From Rhizobium sp. BT03 (lineage in GTDB: Bacteria; Pseudomonadota; Alphaproteobacteria; Rhizobiales; Rhizobiaceae), in contig NZ_CP125640.1 in assembly GCF_030053155.1 (NCBI RefSeq), positions 3,756,001-3,820,000 of the forward strand: 64,000 nt of DNA, written 5' to 3'. This document shows positions 26,909-36,410 of this stretch, in pieces. The position numbers and the translations under genes are program-made. The notes under the pieces are model-generated. The model was given only the letters and a program-made list of their open reading frames with translations, did no database searches and was not told where the DNA came from. The number at the start of each line of letters is the position of its first letter. Within the stretch, counting starts at the first letter, position 1.

Positions 26909-28093
26909 CTATTCTGGCGAAATATCACATTTTGCAGTGTGATGGCGAGATGTTGACTGGTCAGCCGCCAGGCATCGCTTTTGCCGTGACGAGGTCGCAG
27001 CAGAGCATTGCCGATCGATTTCCGACAAGCGCCGCAGCAATGTTTTTGTCCTGAAGCGCGACCAACCGCCCACCAAGGAGGAAAGTGGATCTATCTCGTC
27101 GAATTTCTTGACATTCTTTTCCTCACTTTCCCTGACCGGCCAAGCTTTGGCCAATGTCCTGCGTGCCGCTCGGTTGGCCTTTGTGAAGATCAACCTGGCC
27201 AGCACGGCGGAAGCGAGCATGGGGCTATGATGATAGATGTGCTTCAGCGAGGTCCTGGCGCTGTGCCAATCTTTCAAGATCGCAAATTTCGAAAATGCAT
27301 AAAGATGCGCCGAAGCGCGGGCGCAGCTGATGACAAAAGCCGGCAGGTCCGAGTTGCGGGCAATACATTGCTCGGTCACCGCCAGAAGGGATCTAGCCAT
27401 CCGTGATTTATCTGCAGACATGGCCTCGGAGTGAATGCGATATCCCACCAGGCCCAGCGGCACCGTCTCGATTTTGAAATGCTCGGCCGTACGGAGTTCG
27501 AAATCGAAATCCTCGCATCCGCCAATCCCCTGCCTGGCATAGCGCGGATCGTAGCCGCCGATCTTGTCGACGACGGCGCGGCGAACCATGAAGCCGCTGC
27601 CATTGCCGACGAAGCGGAAGACGAGATGACGCGCTAAAATGCAGCCCCGGGCGTTCAGCGACGAGCCGGATTTCGTGCAATATCCCTCGGAATCGATAAA
27701 GCGGTGAAGAGCATAAACCGCCCCCCAGGCGTCCGGCAGAGGATGGAGAGCCGAAAGCATGCGCTCGACATAGGTCGGATGCCATAGATCGTCGGCATCG
27801 AGGAAGGCGATATAGCCTGAGGTCGATGCCTCAATTCCGATATTGCGGGCGGCAGCGACGCCGCGGTTGGCTGTCGACAAAAGCTTGAACCTTGGATCTC
27901 CGGCTGCGAAGCGGCGACAGATGGACGCCGTCTCGTCGGTCGAGCCGTCGTCGACGATGATGATTTCCAGTGCCTTGTGGGTCTGATCGACAACCGATTG
28001 GAGTGTCTGGGCAAGGTAGGGGCTGGCATTATAGGCGGGGATCACGACCGCCACCTCAATCCCTGATATGGCCGAAAGTTCCATCGCCGTCAC
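26909..28093 (-). CDS. GT2 family glycosyltransferase
   Basis: The 394-aa product has VAVVIPAYNASPYLAQTLQS, IIIVDDGSTDETAS, IAFLDADDLWHP and a GCEDFDFELR segment matching the GT2 acceptor/base region. A C-terminal extension (~280-394) of unknown function is basic and low in complexity near the end. The GTG start overlaps the ABC exporter stop (GTGA). It is the last gene of the six-gene operon. Confidence 0.8.
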   Translation of the reverse strand: MTAMELSAISGIEVAVVIPAYNASPYLAQTLQSVVDQTHKALEIIIVDDGSTDETASICRRFAAGDPRFKLLSTANRGVAAARNIGIEASTSGYIAFLDADDLWHPTYVERMLSALHPLPDAWGAVYALHRFIDSEGYCTKSGSSLNARGCILARHLVFRFVGNGSGFMVRRAVVDKIGGYDPRYARQGIGGCEDFDFELRTAEHFKIETVPLGLVGYRIHSEAMSADKSRMARSLLAVTEQCIARNSDLPAFVISCARASAHLYAFSKFAILKDWHSARTSLKHIYHHSPMLASAVLARLIFTKANRAARRTLAKAWPVRESEEKNVKKFDEIDPLSSLVGGWSRFRTKTLLRRLSEIDRQCSAATSSRQKRCLAADQSTSRHHTAKCDISPE

Positions 28094-29844
28094 CCGAGCC
28101 TGGAGGTGGATGTGGGCGGGCTAAGATCGATGCGGTTTTTCATCAGCCGGGCGACAGCCGGCCGATGGCTGACGACGATCAGCGTTCTGCCGGCGTCTTC
28201 CTTCATCGCCGCAAACACTCGCATCTCGGTATCCTCGTCGAGCGCGCTCGTGGCTTCGTCCAGCAGCAGGATCCGAGGCCGGCCGGCGAGCGCGCGCGCC
28301 AGGCCGATGCGCTGCCTTTGGCCGCCCGAAAGCCGGATCGCTTCGTCGCCCAGCCATTCATCGAAGCCATAAGGCAGATCTTCGATGAACTCCGTGGCGC
28401 AAGCCAGATCGGCGGCCCACCGGATATCCTCCTCCGAGATATCGCGCCGAAACCTTATGTTGTCGAGTACCGTGCCCTCCATCAGCTCGACGTCCTGGCC
28501 CGACACGGAGAGCAGTTGCAGCCAGCTGGAGCGGTCGACCGTTGCGAGATCCCTGCCGTCGACCGTGATCCTGCCTTGGGTCGGCCGGCTGAGGTCGAGG
28601 ATCATGTTGAGGATCGTCGTTTTGCCGGAGCCGCTTGGCCCCGTCAGAGCGGTCGTCTCGCCTGCTGGGATCGAAAAGCTGAGATTGCTGACAGCCGGGG
28701 CATTCGCACGCTCATAAGCGAATGAGACATCATGGAAGACGATCGCCTCTGCGAGGCGCGTTACCGGCTGGCCTTTCGAGGCGTGTTTGATGTCGTCTTT
28801 TTCGGAAAGCAGCGCCAGAACGTTCTGCAGCGACGCTTCCATCTCGTAAAGGCTGAGGATCTGGGAGTCGAATCCTTTGATATGCGGCTGGAGCCTGTAA
28901 AGAAGGATGGTGGCCGAGAGTGCCGCCTTGAAATCCACCGGCAGGAACTCCGAGGACAGAATGATCGTCAGGATGACCCCGAAGGTCAGGATCTCGCTCA
29001 GAAGCGAGGTCATCGCCCCCATCCAGTCCGACCGGCGCCAGGTCTGGCCGACATCGCTGGAAAGCGCCTCGAAGAGGTGCTGATGACGTTTTTCCAAGCC
29101 GAAGCTTTTGACGGCTTTTAAAGTCTGCAAAGTTGTCCAGCTCAACTGCGTCAAGGCTTCCACCGCCGACAGCGCCGAAGCGCCGAGCCGGCGGTAGGCA
29201 CCGGCAAACAGACCCAGCGCGAAATTGTGGATGAAGCCGAAAGCGAGCCCAAGCAAGGCGATCGGCCAGGCCATGACCAGCATGCCGACGCCGAAGATCA
29301 CGATCGTGCCGAAATTCACCCCCAGACGCACCAGGCTGGCATGCGCCGACGATACCGCGTAGGATTCGGTCGCGATGACGTTGATCAGGTCGCTCCGCTC
29401 ATAATCCTGAAAGCGCTGGAACGGGATGGTCAGGACCTTGGCGTAGAGGCGGTCGCGCATGCGATCGCTGATGCGGTGGTTGACGGTGCTTGATATGAGC
29501 GCATTGGCACATCCCAGAAAGATCCGGAACAGGATGGAGCCGATGAGGATGCCGATCAGGACAGGCTTTGAAAGACTGAGGTCGATGCCGCCGAAAAACG
29601 CCGGAAGCCATGCAACGGCGGAGCCGGAAACCGGGCCTTGCTGCCCGAGAAGAAAGACGAGGCTGACCAGAAAGGTGATGCCGACCATTTCCGAGAAGCC
29701 GGTGAGAATTCCGAGGATGATCATCACGGTCATCTTCAGCCGCAGCCCCGGCACTAGCCGCTGAAGCTCGCGGAACCGCGCGGCGACGATCAGATTGTAG
29801 GCTCTGGCGGGCTTGGGGGAGGCGGGTTTCCGAAACCTGTTCAT
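28090..29844 (-). CDS. ABC exporter, MsbA/PglK-like (fused membrane and ATPase domains)
   Basis: The 584-aa product has a six-span membrane domain (~25-300) and an ATPase domain (~350-575). ATPase motifs are LTGPSGSGKTTILNMILDL (Walker A), the Q-loop in SVSGQDVELMEGT, signature RLSGGQRQRIGLARAL, Walker B RILLLDEATSALDE and VVSHRP. Half-size exporters of this type flip lipid-linked sugars (PglK) or lipids (MsbA). Among glycosyltransferase genes a lipid-linked glycan is the likely cargo, by inference. Start ATG 29844 overlaps the preceding GT2 stop (ATGA). Confidence 0.85.
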   Translation of the reverse strand: MNRFRKPASPKPARAYNLIVAARFRELQRLVPGLRLKMTVMIILGILTGFSEMVGITFLVSLVFLLGQQGPVSGSAVAWLPAFFGGIDLSLSKPVLIGILIGSILFRIFLGCANALISSTVNHRISDRMRDRLYAKVLTIPFQRFQDYERSDLINVIATESYAVSSAHASLVRLGVNFGTIVIFGVGMLVMAWPIALLGLAFGFIHNFALGLFAGAYRRLGASALSAVEALTQLSWTTLQTLKAVKSFGLEKRHQHLFEALSSDVGQTWRRSDWMGAMTSLLSEILTFGVILTIILSSEFLPVDFKAALSATILLYRLQPHIKGFDSQILSLYEMEASLQNVLALLSEKDDIKHASKGQPVTRLAEAIVFHDVSFAYERANAPAVSNLSFSIPAGETTALTGPSGSGKTTILNMILDLSRPTQGRITVDGRDLATVDRSSWLQLLSVSGQDVELMEGTVLDNIRFRRDISEEDIRWAADLACATEFIEDLPYGFDEWLGDEAIRLSGGQRQRIGLARALAGRPRILLLDEATSALDEDTEMRVFAAMKEDAGRTLIVVSHRPAVARLMKNRIDLSPPTSTSRLG

Positions 29845-30905
29845 GGCCGGCCATCCCTGGTCAGGCTCATCGCCTCTCCGACAGGCGCGGTGGTGAAACG
29901 ATCGCTGAATGCCGTTCCGGCTTGCGGAATGGTCGCCGCAAAGCGGGTTTTCGGTCGGGCCGGGGGTTTTCCGAGGGCGCGCCTTGCGATCTTGATGCCC
30001 TGGCGTTTGGCCTGCCGCCAGCTTTCCTGCACGCCATGGACGAGCAGCTGCGGCGTATATTGTCTCAGCATCATCGGCGTGAGCTTGTTGAGCTGGGCAT
30101 AATCGCCGTCGAAAAAGGCCTTCTTGAAATACCAGCGCGCAGTGTTGAATTGGGCGGCGCGGATATCCCGCGCCAGGCGCGGATGGCGGGTGATGATCGG
30201 GGCCATCACCAGGGCGTGGGATTTCAGCATGCGATAGGCGTTGCTGGACATGTTTCCCCGGGTGAAGCGATAGCCGGTGAGGAAATCCGGGACCAGGGCG
30301 AAGGGCAGGGTCTCGGCGAGCGCCAGATAGAGTTTCAGATCCTCGCAACCTTCCGCACCGGCGTCGCGCAGCCCGGCGTCATAGCCGCCGCAGGCAAGGA
30401 CCGCCGCACGCGGCATCAAAGGTGTGCTGCCATTGCCGATGAAGTTTTCCCTCAGCAGCGGTTCGAAGATGTCGCCTTGATGCAGGACCGGCCGCGAATG
30501 GCCGAAAATAATGCCGTTTTCGTCGATCGCCGCATACCAGTTGTAGGCCACCCCTTGTCCCTCGGGAAATTTCGCCAGCGCCTGCAGCTGGAGTTCGATT
30601 TTCTCGGGATGCCAGATGTCGTCGGCATCGACGGGTGCGATATAGAGGCCGCGCGCCTCTTGGATGCCGTGGTTGCGGGCGCGCGCCACGCCGCCATTTT
30701 CCTGGCGGAGAACCCGGACGCGGCCGTCGGTGAGGCCATAATCGCGGGCGAGATCGAAGGTGCCGTCCCGCGATCCGTCGTCGACCACCAAGATTTCAAG
30801 CTTGCCGTAGGACTGGTTGGTGATGCTTGTCAGCGTTTCCAAGAGCGTCTTCTCGGCGTTGTAGGCCGGTATGACAACGGTGATGAGGGGGCTCGCGGCG
30901 TTCAT
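29841..30905 (-). CDS. GT2 family glycosyltransferase
   Basis: The 354-aa product begins at MNAASPLITVVIPAYNAEKT, with ILVVDDGSRDGTFD, APVDADDIWHPEK and GCEDLKLYLALAE. The upstream extension of the frame overlaps the fusion gene in another phase and is rejected. It is closely similar in layout to the GT2 at 26.9 kb, suggesting duplication within the operon. It lies seven bases after the fusion gene and overlaps the exporter gene by four bases. Confidence 0.8.
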   Translation of the reverse strand: MNAASPLITVVIPAYNAEKTLLETLTSITNQSYGKLEILVVDDGSRDGTFDLARDYGLTDGRVRVLRQENGGVARARNHGIQEARGLYIAPVDADDIWHPEKIELQLQALAKFPEGQGVAYNWYAAIDENGIIFGHSRPVLHQGDIFEPLLRENFIGNGSTPLMPRAAVLACGGYDAGLRDAGAEGCEDLKLYLALAETLPFALVPDFLTGYRFTRGNMSSNAYRMLKSHALVMAPIITRHPRLARDIRAAQFNTARWYFKKAFFDGDYAQLNKLTPMMLRQYTPQLLVHGVQESWRQAKRQGIKIARRALGKPPARPKTRFAATIPQAGTAFSDRFTTAPVGEAMSLTRDGRP

Positions 30906-30912
30906 GACTTTG

Positions 30913-33900
30913 TCATCCGATAAAGGCGCCCGGCAGGCCCATGAGTTCAGGGAAGGTTTCGAGCGGGCGATCGCCGCGGACTTCGAGACGCGGCAGTGCG
31001 AAAAGATTGTCGGAGAGGGCGGCCTTGGCCGGCCGTGTCGTAAAGCCGATCCCGTAGCCCGCCAGCGCCAGAATGCCCGGGACCCGGAAGTCCGTCGCGC
31101 CATAGGGAAGGGCGATCGACACCACCGAGCCGCCCAGCCGGTTCTGCAACGCATGGCGCGAGCGCATGGCTTCGCTAAGCACGGCTTGGCTCTCCATGCC
31201 GCTCGCCGGCGTGTGGGATGCGAGATGCGAGCCGAAGCTGATGCCCTTTTTGCTGAGCTCCTGAATCTCCGGCCACGACATCAGGGGCGCCGGCTCGCCA
31301 TAGGACGAATCCCAATCCGAGCGGCCGCCGACCTTGTCGGTGACGACGAACACCTCGGCGCTGAAGTCGTTCTCGGCAAGGATCGGGAAGGCGTCGGTGC
31401 GGAAATCGACATAGGCGTCGTCGAAAGTCAGCATGACGGGCCGGCCCTGGATCGGCTTGCCGCTGCGCAGGAGATCGGCGAGCGTCGGCGCCGTCACGGC
31501 GTAATAACCCTGCCGGCGCAGGAACTGCATCTGCTTGCGGAAGTGCTCCGGCGTGGTACGGAAGCGCCGCAGCGCGGCGGGGCCGTTCTCGGCGATCCGG
31601 TGATACATCAGGATGGGGACCGAGGCCGTCACTTCAGTCGTCCATGCCGCCCCGCGGTCGACGCCGGCAGGTCCCCAGATGACGTGTTTGGCGACATCGG
31701 CCTCCAACGGCGTTCCATGCGTCTCGAGCCGCAGGGCGGGACTGACGACGGTGCCTTTGCGGAACCGGTGGATGGCGTAGAGCTCGGTTTCGATCGTCTC
31801 TTCCAGCGCAAGCCCGGCCTGCTCGGCGAAGACCCGCCTGATCGTCCCGGCGCCGAAGGGGTTGCCCCAGTCGAAACCGGTTCTTGCCGGTTCGTCGCGG
31901 CGGATATGCGCATGGGCGGTGATCAGGCAGCCGCCCGGCTTTAAGGCCGCCGCCATCTTCCGGCAGACGGCCGCAAGCATCGCCTCGTCCTTCATGTAAT
32001 AAAGCACTTCGGAGCAGACGACGAGATCCTGTTGCGGCGGAAGATCTTCTCTTGCGAAGTCGAGAACGCGGAGCTCGACATTTTCACGATCGCGGCAGCG
32101 CTCGATCGCCCTGTCGATCGCCCGCTGGGAAATATCCGTGGCCGTTACGCGAGCAACCTCTTGCGCCAGCTTCTCGGTGAAGATCCCTTCGGCGCAGGCA
32201 AGCTCCAGGGCCGTCTCCACCCCTTCCGGGATCAGGCTCAGCGTCTGCGCATATTTGACCTGCTCATAGACCGAGACGTAATTCCAGGGATCCGGGCGTT
32301 CGAAAATATGCTCCCAGTATTCTTCCTCGGTTTGAATGCCAGGCGTCTCTTTTGCCTCGTCCGGCCGCGGGCCGGCGGGTTCGCCACATTGCGGGCTCAG
32401 ACCGCGCCCTGCAGTGCGAAGCATGTCGGCCAGCTGCGCGTCGTTGTCCTGTTTGTCGCCTGGTGCCCGGGCAAGGATGGCGTTGCGGCCGATCCGCACC
32501 AGCAGCCGTTGGAGACGGCCCCGCCGCCGGCCGCTGCGGATGATGAGACCGCCGAAGCTTCTGTAGCCGCGCAGCGCCTCCCTCGTCCACGAACCGGCAT
32601 AGGCCAGCGTCGGCGGCGGCCGAAGATGCTCGTCGGCCCGCATTTCCTCCATGATCAGCCGGATCTGCGCCCGGATCGACAGATCGCCCCAGAACGGCCC
32701 GACGAAGGTGCCGATATGCGCGTCGCCCGAAAAAGCGTGCATGACCAGTGTATCGGACTGCTCGGCCTTGGAGATTCTGGAAAGCGCGCCGATCTCGACG
32801 CTGACCACCTGGATATTGCCGAGCGTGAAGGATCGCCGAAGGTTCCCGGACGATAGCTGCCAGGCGGCGGCCTCGAGGATCTTGCGGCCGGTGCCGGGGA
32901 AGGAATGACGCTGGATCAGCTCGACGAGCAGACGGAACGTCGGCCACCATCGGTCGGGCGCATCGAGGAGATCGTCGGCCCGATCGGGGAGGAGGCCCGT
33001 CTGCAGGCCGTGCAGAATCACGCCGGCAAAAAAGCTCTCGTAACCCGCGGCATCCGGCATCTCAGGCAGCAATGCGGCAAGGGCTGCGATATCCACGGCC
33101 GGATCGCGCTTCGCCGCGGCGACCCAGACAAGCATGCGCAATTGGCTGATGGCGGGCGTGATCCAGCCCGTCTCCGGCCCCTCGTCCGGCACGCCCTGCT
33201 GCATGCGCAGCACGTCCGCCTTCGTCGTCACGCGAATGGCGTCCCGCACCATTTTGACCGGATCGCCGGAAAGCGAGCCCGCCTTCATGCGATAGAAGGA
33301 GAGGCAGGCGTCGACACGGCGAAATTCCGCGCCCGCAAAGGCCATGCGCATCCAGAGATCCCAGTCCTCGCAGGTCCGCAGGGTCTCATCCATGCCGCCG
33401 ACATGCTCGAACAGGCTTTTGGGAAAGACGACCGTATGAATGGCGAGCGCACAGAAGGACGAGAATTCGCGCCTGGCGACATCGCCGGCGAGGGTGGGGG
33501 CCTGCTCGACCGGCATCAGCCGGCCGTCCGGGGCGACACGGCGGTAAGAGCAATAGGCGATGTCGGGCGCAGATCTATCCTCTGCCACCGGCAGCATGGT
33601 TTCGATGAAGGCGGGATCCAGCCAGTCGTCGGCATCCAGCATGCAGAGCAGCGGCGCGGCAGCCAGTCTTGCTGCATGGTTTCGCGCCGCCGCGGCGCCG
33701 GCGTTCGGCTGGCGGGCGGGGAGAATGCGGCTATCCTCTCCGGCGATCTGCTCGAGAAGCTCCCAGCTATTGTCGGTCGAGCCGTCATCGATCACCACGG
33801 CCTGCCAGTTCGATCGGCTCTGCCGCTGCAGGCTCTCAAGACATTCGGCCAGCGTCTCGCCCGCATTATAGGCGGGGATGAGGAAGCAGATTTCGGGCGC

Positions 33901-33915
33901 GGCCACTGTCACCAT
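30913..33915 (-). CDS. Three-domain fusion: GT2 glycosyltransferase, SAM methyltransferase (NodS-like), polysaccharide deacetylase (NodB-like)
   Basis: The product is 1000 aa from MVTVAAPEICFLIPAYNAGE. Residues ~8-230 are a GT2 domain (VVIDDGSTDNS; metal motif LDADD ~93-97; CEDWDLWMRM ~182-191). Residues ~330-520 are an unrecognised linker. Residues ~529-720 form a methyltransferase: YWEHIFERPDPWNY, SAM motif ALELACAEG (~569-577), CSEVLYYM and LKPGGCLITAHAH. Residues ~766-985 form a polysaccharide deacetylase: PILMYHRI, TFDDAY (~830-835), metal His pair in SHLASH (~896-901), and ALPYG (~935-939). The frame stays open far upstream, but that part is the antiphase of the next GT2 gene. One protein could extend, methylate and de-N-acetylate a glycan. 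No frameshift was seen. Confidence 0.8.
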   Translation of the reverse strand: MVTVAAPEICFLIPAYNAGETLAECLESLQRQSRSNWQAVVIDDGSTDNSWELLEQIAGEDSRILPARQPNAGAAAARNHAARLAAAPLLCMLDADDWLDPAFIETMLPVAEDRSAPDIAYCSYRRVAPDGRLMPVEQAPTLAGDVARREFSSFCALAIHTVVFPKSLFEHVGGMDETLRTCEDWDLWMRMAFAGAEFRRVDACLSFYRMKAGSLSGDPVKMVRDAIRVTTKADVLRMQQGVPDEGPETGWITPAISQLRMLVWVAAAKRDPAVDIAALAALLPEMPDAAGYESFFAGVILHGLQTGLLPDRADDLLDAPDRWWPTFRLLVELIQRHSFPGTGRKILEAAAWQLSSGNLRRSFTLGNIQVVSVEIGALSRISKAEQSDTLVMHAFSGDAHIGTFVGPFWGDLSIRAQIRLIMEEMRADEHLRPPPTLAYAGSWTREALRGYRSFGGLIIRSGRRRGRLQRLLVRIGRNAILARAPGDKQDNDAQLADMLRTAGRGLSPQCGEPAGPRPDEAKETPGIQTEEEYWEHIFERPDPWNYVSVYEQVKYAQTLSLIPEGVETALELACAEGIFTEKLAQEVARVTATDISQRAIDRAIERCRDRENVELRVLDFAREDLPPQQDLVVCSEVLYYMKDEAMLAAVCRKMAAALKPGGCLITAHAHIRRDEPARTGFDWGNPFGAGTIRRVFAEQAGLALEETIETELYAIHRFRKGTVVSPALRLETHGTPLEADVAKHVIWGPAGVDRGAAWTTEVTASVPILMYHRIAENGPAALRRFRTTPEHFRKQMQFLRRQGYYAVTAPTLADLLRSGKPIQGRPVMLTFDDAYVDFRTDAFPILAENDFSAEVFVVTDKVGGRSDWDSSYGEPAPLMSWPEIQELSKKGISFGSHLASHTPASGMESQAVLSEAMRSRHALQNRLGGSVVSIALPYGATDFRVPGILALAGYGIGFTTRPAKAALSDNLFALPRLEVRGDRPLETFPELMGLPGAFIG

Positions 33916-35087
33916 GCGCGCATCTTCCAGCGGCGCAGCACATAGAGAGCGCCATTGACGCTGCCGAGCATCTCCTGCTTCAGGAAAAAGTCGTTCGACG
34001 TCGCGCCCTTGCGGAACCGTCGGCGCAGCCTGCCGATATAATATTTCGGGAAGGAGACGAGGACGCGCCGGAGATTGCCGCCATTGCCGGTATGCTGATA
34101 CTGCACCAGCAGGGCGGCGATATGGCCGCTCATATATTGGTAGATCTGTTTGGCGAGCCCCTTCATATCCTTGCGGTGAAAGTGCCAGGAGACCGCCGTC
34201 GGCTCGTAGCGGCAGACATGGCCGTGATGCAGCAGCCGGTTCCAATATTCGGAATCGCCCGAGCAGCCGGCCGCACCCATATCCAGGCGGACATCGAACA
34301 GGCCGATCGCGTCGAACACCTCGCGGCGGAAGGCCTGGCTGGCGCCGGCGCCAATCGTCCAGACCGGGGCGCCGTAACGCCGATGCAGGCGGTAGAAATC
34401 CTGGTCGAAATCCTGCCTGAGATAACCCCGGCCGAAACTCCAATGTTTTTCGAAGATGAACTGCGCCGGCGTTGCCAGTTCGCCGGGCAGCACCAGCCCG
34501 GTGACGCAGGCGATCTCGGGCCGGTCGAAGGCCTTCATCAGGTTCTCCAGCCATTGCCGATGGAGGACCACATCATCGTCGGTAAAGGCGACGAACTCGG
34601 TTTTCGCCGCCCGAACCGCCGCATTGCGGGCAAAATCCAGCCCGACCCGGTCCTCGCGGACATAGGTGGCGCCGGCTTCTTCGGCCACGCGACGGGTCTG
34701 ATCGCCTGAGGAGGCATTGTCGACGACGATGATGGCGACGGGACGGAGCGATTGTTCGGGGATCGAGGCGAGGCACCGGCGCAGTTCCTCCGGCCGGTCC
34801 TTGGTGCAGATCAGAATGCTGACGTCGCGATTGCGCAGCGGCGTTTGCGCGACCCGGGCGATATGCTCGAGCGTATCCGGCCGCACGGCACGCTCGGCCA
34901 GTGCCGCCGCGGCCTCCGGCTTTTCGACATAGGCCTGCCCGACCGGAAGACCATCCGACAGAAACACCACCAGCCCGTCGGAGAGCGGCGGCGACACGGC
35001 GTCGATATGGCCGGATGCCAGATCGAGATAGTGAATCGGTACGGGGAAGTTCACATCCTTCAAATCGGACGGTATTGATTCACGCAT
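33909..35087 (-). CDS. GT2 family glycosyltransferase with N-terminal extension
   Basis: The 392-aa product has an extra N-terminal region (~1-85) before the GT2 core (DVSILICTKDRPEELRRCLA; IIVVDNASSGDQT; FVAFTDDDVVLHRQW). The later segment CSGDSEYWNRLLHHGH fits the acceptor site, and basic membrane-proximal helices end the protein. ATG 35087 is chosen because GAGAG sits seven bases before it; ATG 35093 lies too close. It overlaps the fusion gene by seven bases. Confidence 0.8.
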   Translation of the reverse strand: MRESIPSDLKDVNFPVPIHYLDLASGHIDAVSPPLSDGLVVFLSDGLPVGQAYVEKPEAAAALAERAVRPDTLEHIARVAQTPLRNRDVSILICTKDRPEELRRCLASIPEQSLRPVAIIVVDNASSGDQTRRVAEEAGATYVREDRVGLDFARNAAVRAAKTEFVAFTDDDVVLHRQWLENLMKAFDRPEIACVTGLVLPGELATPAQFIFEKHWSFGRGYLRQDFDQDFYRLHRRYGAPVWTIGAGASQAFRREVFDAIGLFDVRLDMGAAGCSGDSEYWNRLLHHGHVCRYEPTAVSWHFHRKDMKGLAKQIYQYMSGHIAALLVQYQHTGNGGNLRRVLVSFPKYYIGRLRRRFRKGATSNDFFLKQEMLGSVNGALYVLRRWKMRAW

Positions 35088-35159
35088 TACCATTCTCTCA
35101 AATCGTACCGTGAGCATACGCCGCGCCGTCAAGGACGCGAAGCCCGAAAGCCGTGATGA

Positions 35160-36116
35160 TTATTCCGCCGCGCCGAGGTTTACTTTTGCCCGGAACCAGT
35201 CGAGCGTCATGGCGACGCCCTGCTCGTAGCTGATCTTGCACGACCATTCCGGCATGACGTAGTTGGCATTGGTCAGGTCGGGCCGCCTGTTGGTGGGGTC
35301 CTGCGGCGGTGACGGCTCGAAGACGATCGGCACGCCGCCGACCAGCTTGGACACATATTGGGCGACTTCGAGAACCGAAATCTCGCGATCGTTGCCGACG
35401 TTCAGGGGTCCCTTGTAGTCGGTTTCGTTGATCCAGAAATAGCGTGCGAAACCATCGACGACGTCGTCGACATAGCCCCAGCTGCGCGACTGTTTGCCAT
35501 CGCCGAACACGGTGATCGGCCGGCCCGCCAGCGCCTGGGTGATGAAGTTGGAGACGGCGCGGCCGTCATCGGGGCGTGTGCGCGGACCGTAAATGTTGAA
35601 GGGACGCACGACCTTGAGGTCGAGCCCCTGGGTGCGCTGCATTTCGAACAGCAGCGATTCCGTGCAGCGCTTGCTCTCGTCGTAGGACGAGCGCGGTCCG
35701 GTGCAATCCACCTGGCCTTTGTAGGTCTCCGGCTGCGGCGACACCAGCGGGTCGCCATAGACTTCGGAGGTCGAGGTGAAGCCGAAACGCCCGCCCTTCT
35801 TCAAGAGCTCCAGCAGCCGGAATGCCCCGAGAAGATTGGCGGAAATCGTCCGCTTCGGTTCCTTCATATACCATGGCGGCGATGCCGGGGACGCCAGATG
35901 GTAGATCTCATCGAATTTTTCGGAGCTGCGCAGCGTCTCGACGTCCGATTTCACGAAGTGAAAACGCGGATCCCTGATGTGGGCGATATTGTCGAAAAGT
36001 CCGGTCCAGAGGTTGTCAACAACGACCAGCTTCTGGACGTCTGTTCTAAGTAAAAGCCGATCGCACAAATGCGACCCGATAAATCCAGCCCCGCCAGAAA
36101 TCAATACGCTTTTCAT
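35160..36116 (-). CDS. NAD-dependent nucleotide-sugar epimerase/dehydratase (UDP-glucuronate decarboxylase-like)
   Basis: The 318-aa extended SDR begins SVLISGGAGFIGSHLCDRL, with TSTSEVYGDP, catalytic Tyr/Lys in SSYDESKR, RPFNIYGPRTRPDDGRAV and a C-terminal NRRPDLTNA. These resemble UDP-xylose synthase (UXS) more than GalE. It would make UDP-xylose or a related sugar donor, probably for the downstream transferases. Start MKSVLIS is set by the Rossmann motif. It is the first gene of the six-gene operon; the ~300 bases before it are AT-rich. Confidence 0.75.
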   Translation of the reverse strand: MKSVLISGGAGFIGSHLCDRLLLRTDVQKLVVVDNLWTGLFDNIAHIRDPRFHFVKSDVETLRSSEKFDEIYHLASPASPPWYMKEPKRTISANLLGAFRLLELLKKGGRFGFTSTSEVYGDPLVSPQPETYKGQVDCTGPRSSYDESKRCTESLLFEMQRTQGLDLKVVRPFNIYGPRTRPDDGRAVSNFITQALAGRPITVFGDGKQSRSWGYVDDVVDGFARYFWINETDYKGPLNVGNDREISVLEVAQYVSKLVGGVPIVFEPSPPQDPTNRRPDLTNANYVMPEWSCKISYEQGVAMTLDWFRAKVNLGAAE

Positions 36117-36410
36117 TGCATTGCGCCTTGTGACGTTTGAGAGGTGGGTGTTTATTAGCATCACCTTTAAGGCGTGGCAATTCATTAGAAATGTTCTAGA
36201 AAATACTCGCTTATTAATCTTAATTATTGATATGTTTTACTTATGGTAGTACCGGCGGATGAGGCGTCGAGCAACCGCGCTCGAGCCCGCCCGCCGATCG
36301 CGACGGTTTTGTATCACGAGGGCGCCGGCGGGCGCATCGGGCTAAAGTCTGACTCGATCTTCGCAGTCACGATGCAGAGTTCAGGCGATGCACCACGCCG
36401 GCGCGTCGGC
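36117..36410. promoter_or_regulatory. AT-rich region upstream of the glycan operon
   Basis: There is no gene here. The part at 36160-36250 is very AT-rich and is the probable promoter of the leftward operon. The ampC gene also ends here. Confidence 0.4.

Noticed and set aside
33916..34554. N-terminal 213 residues of the open frame leading into the three-domain fusion
   Set aside because: It lies in antiphase within the next GT2 gene, is Arg/Pro/Gly-rich and has no domain; the GT2 domain starts properly at 33915.
26909..36116. The operon as a nod gene cluster
   Set aside because: There is no nodA acyltransferase, nodD, nod box, nodC-type chitin synthase or nodIJ exporter. Only single domains resemble NodB and NodS.
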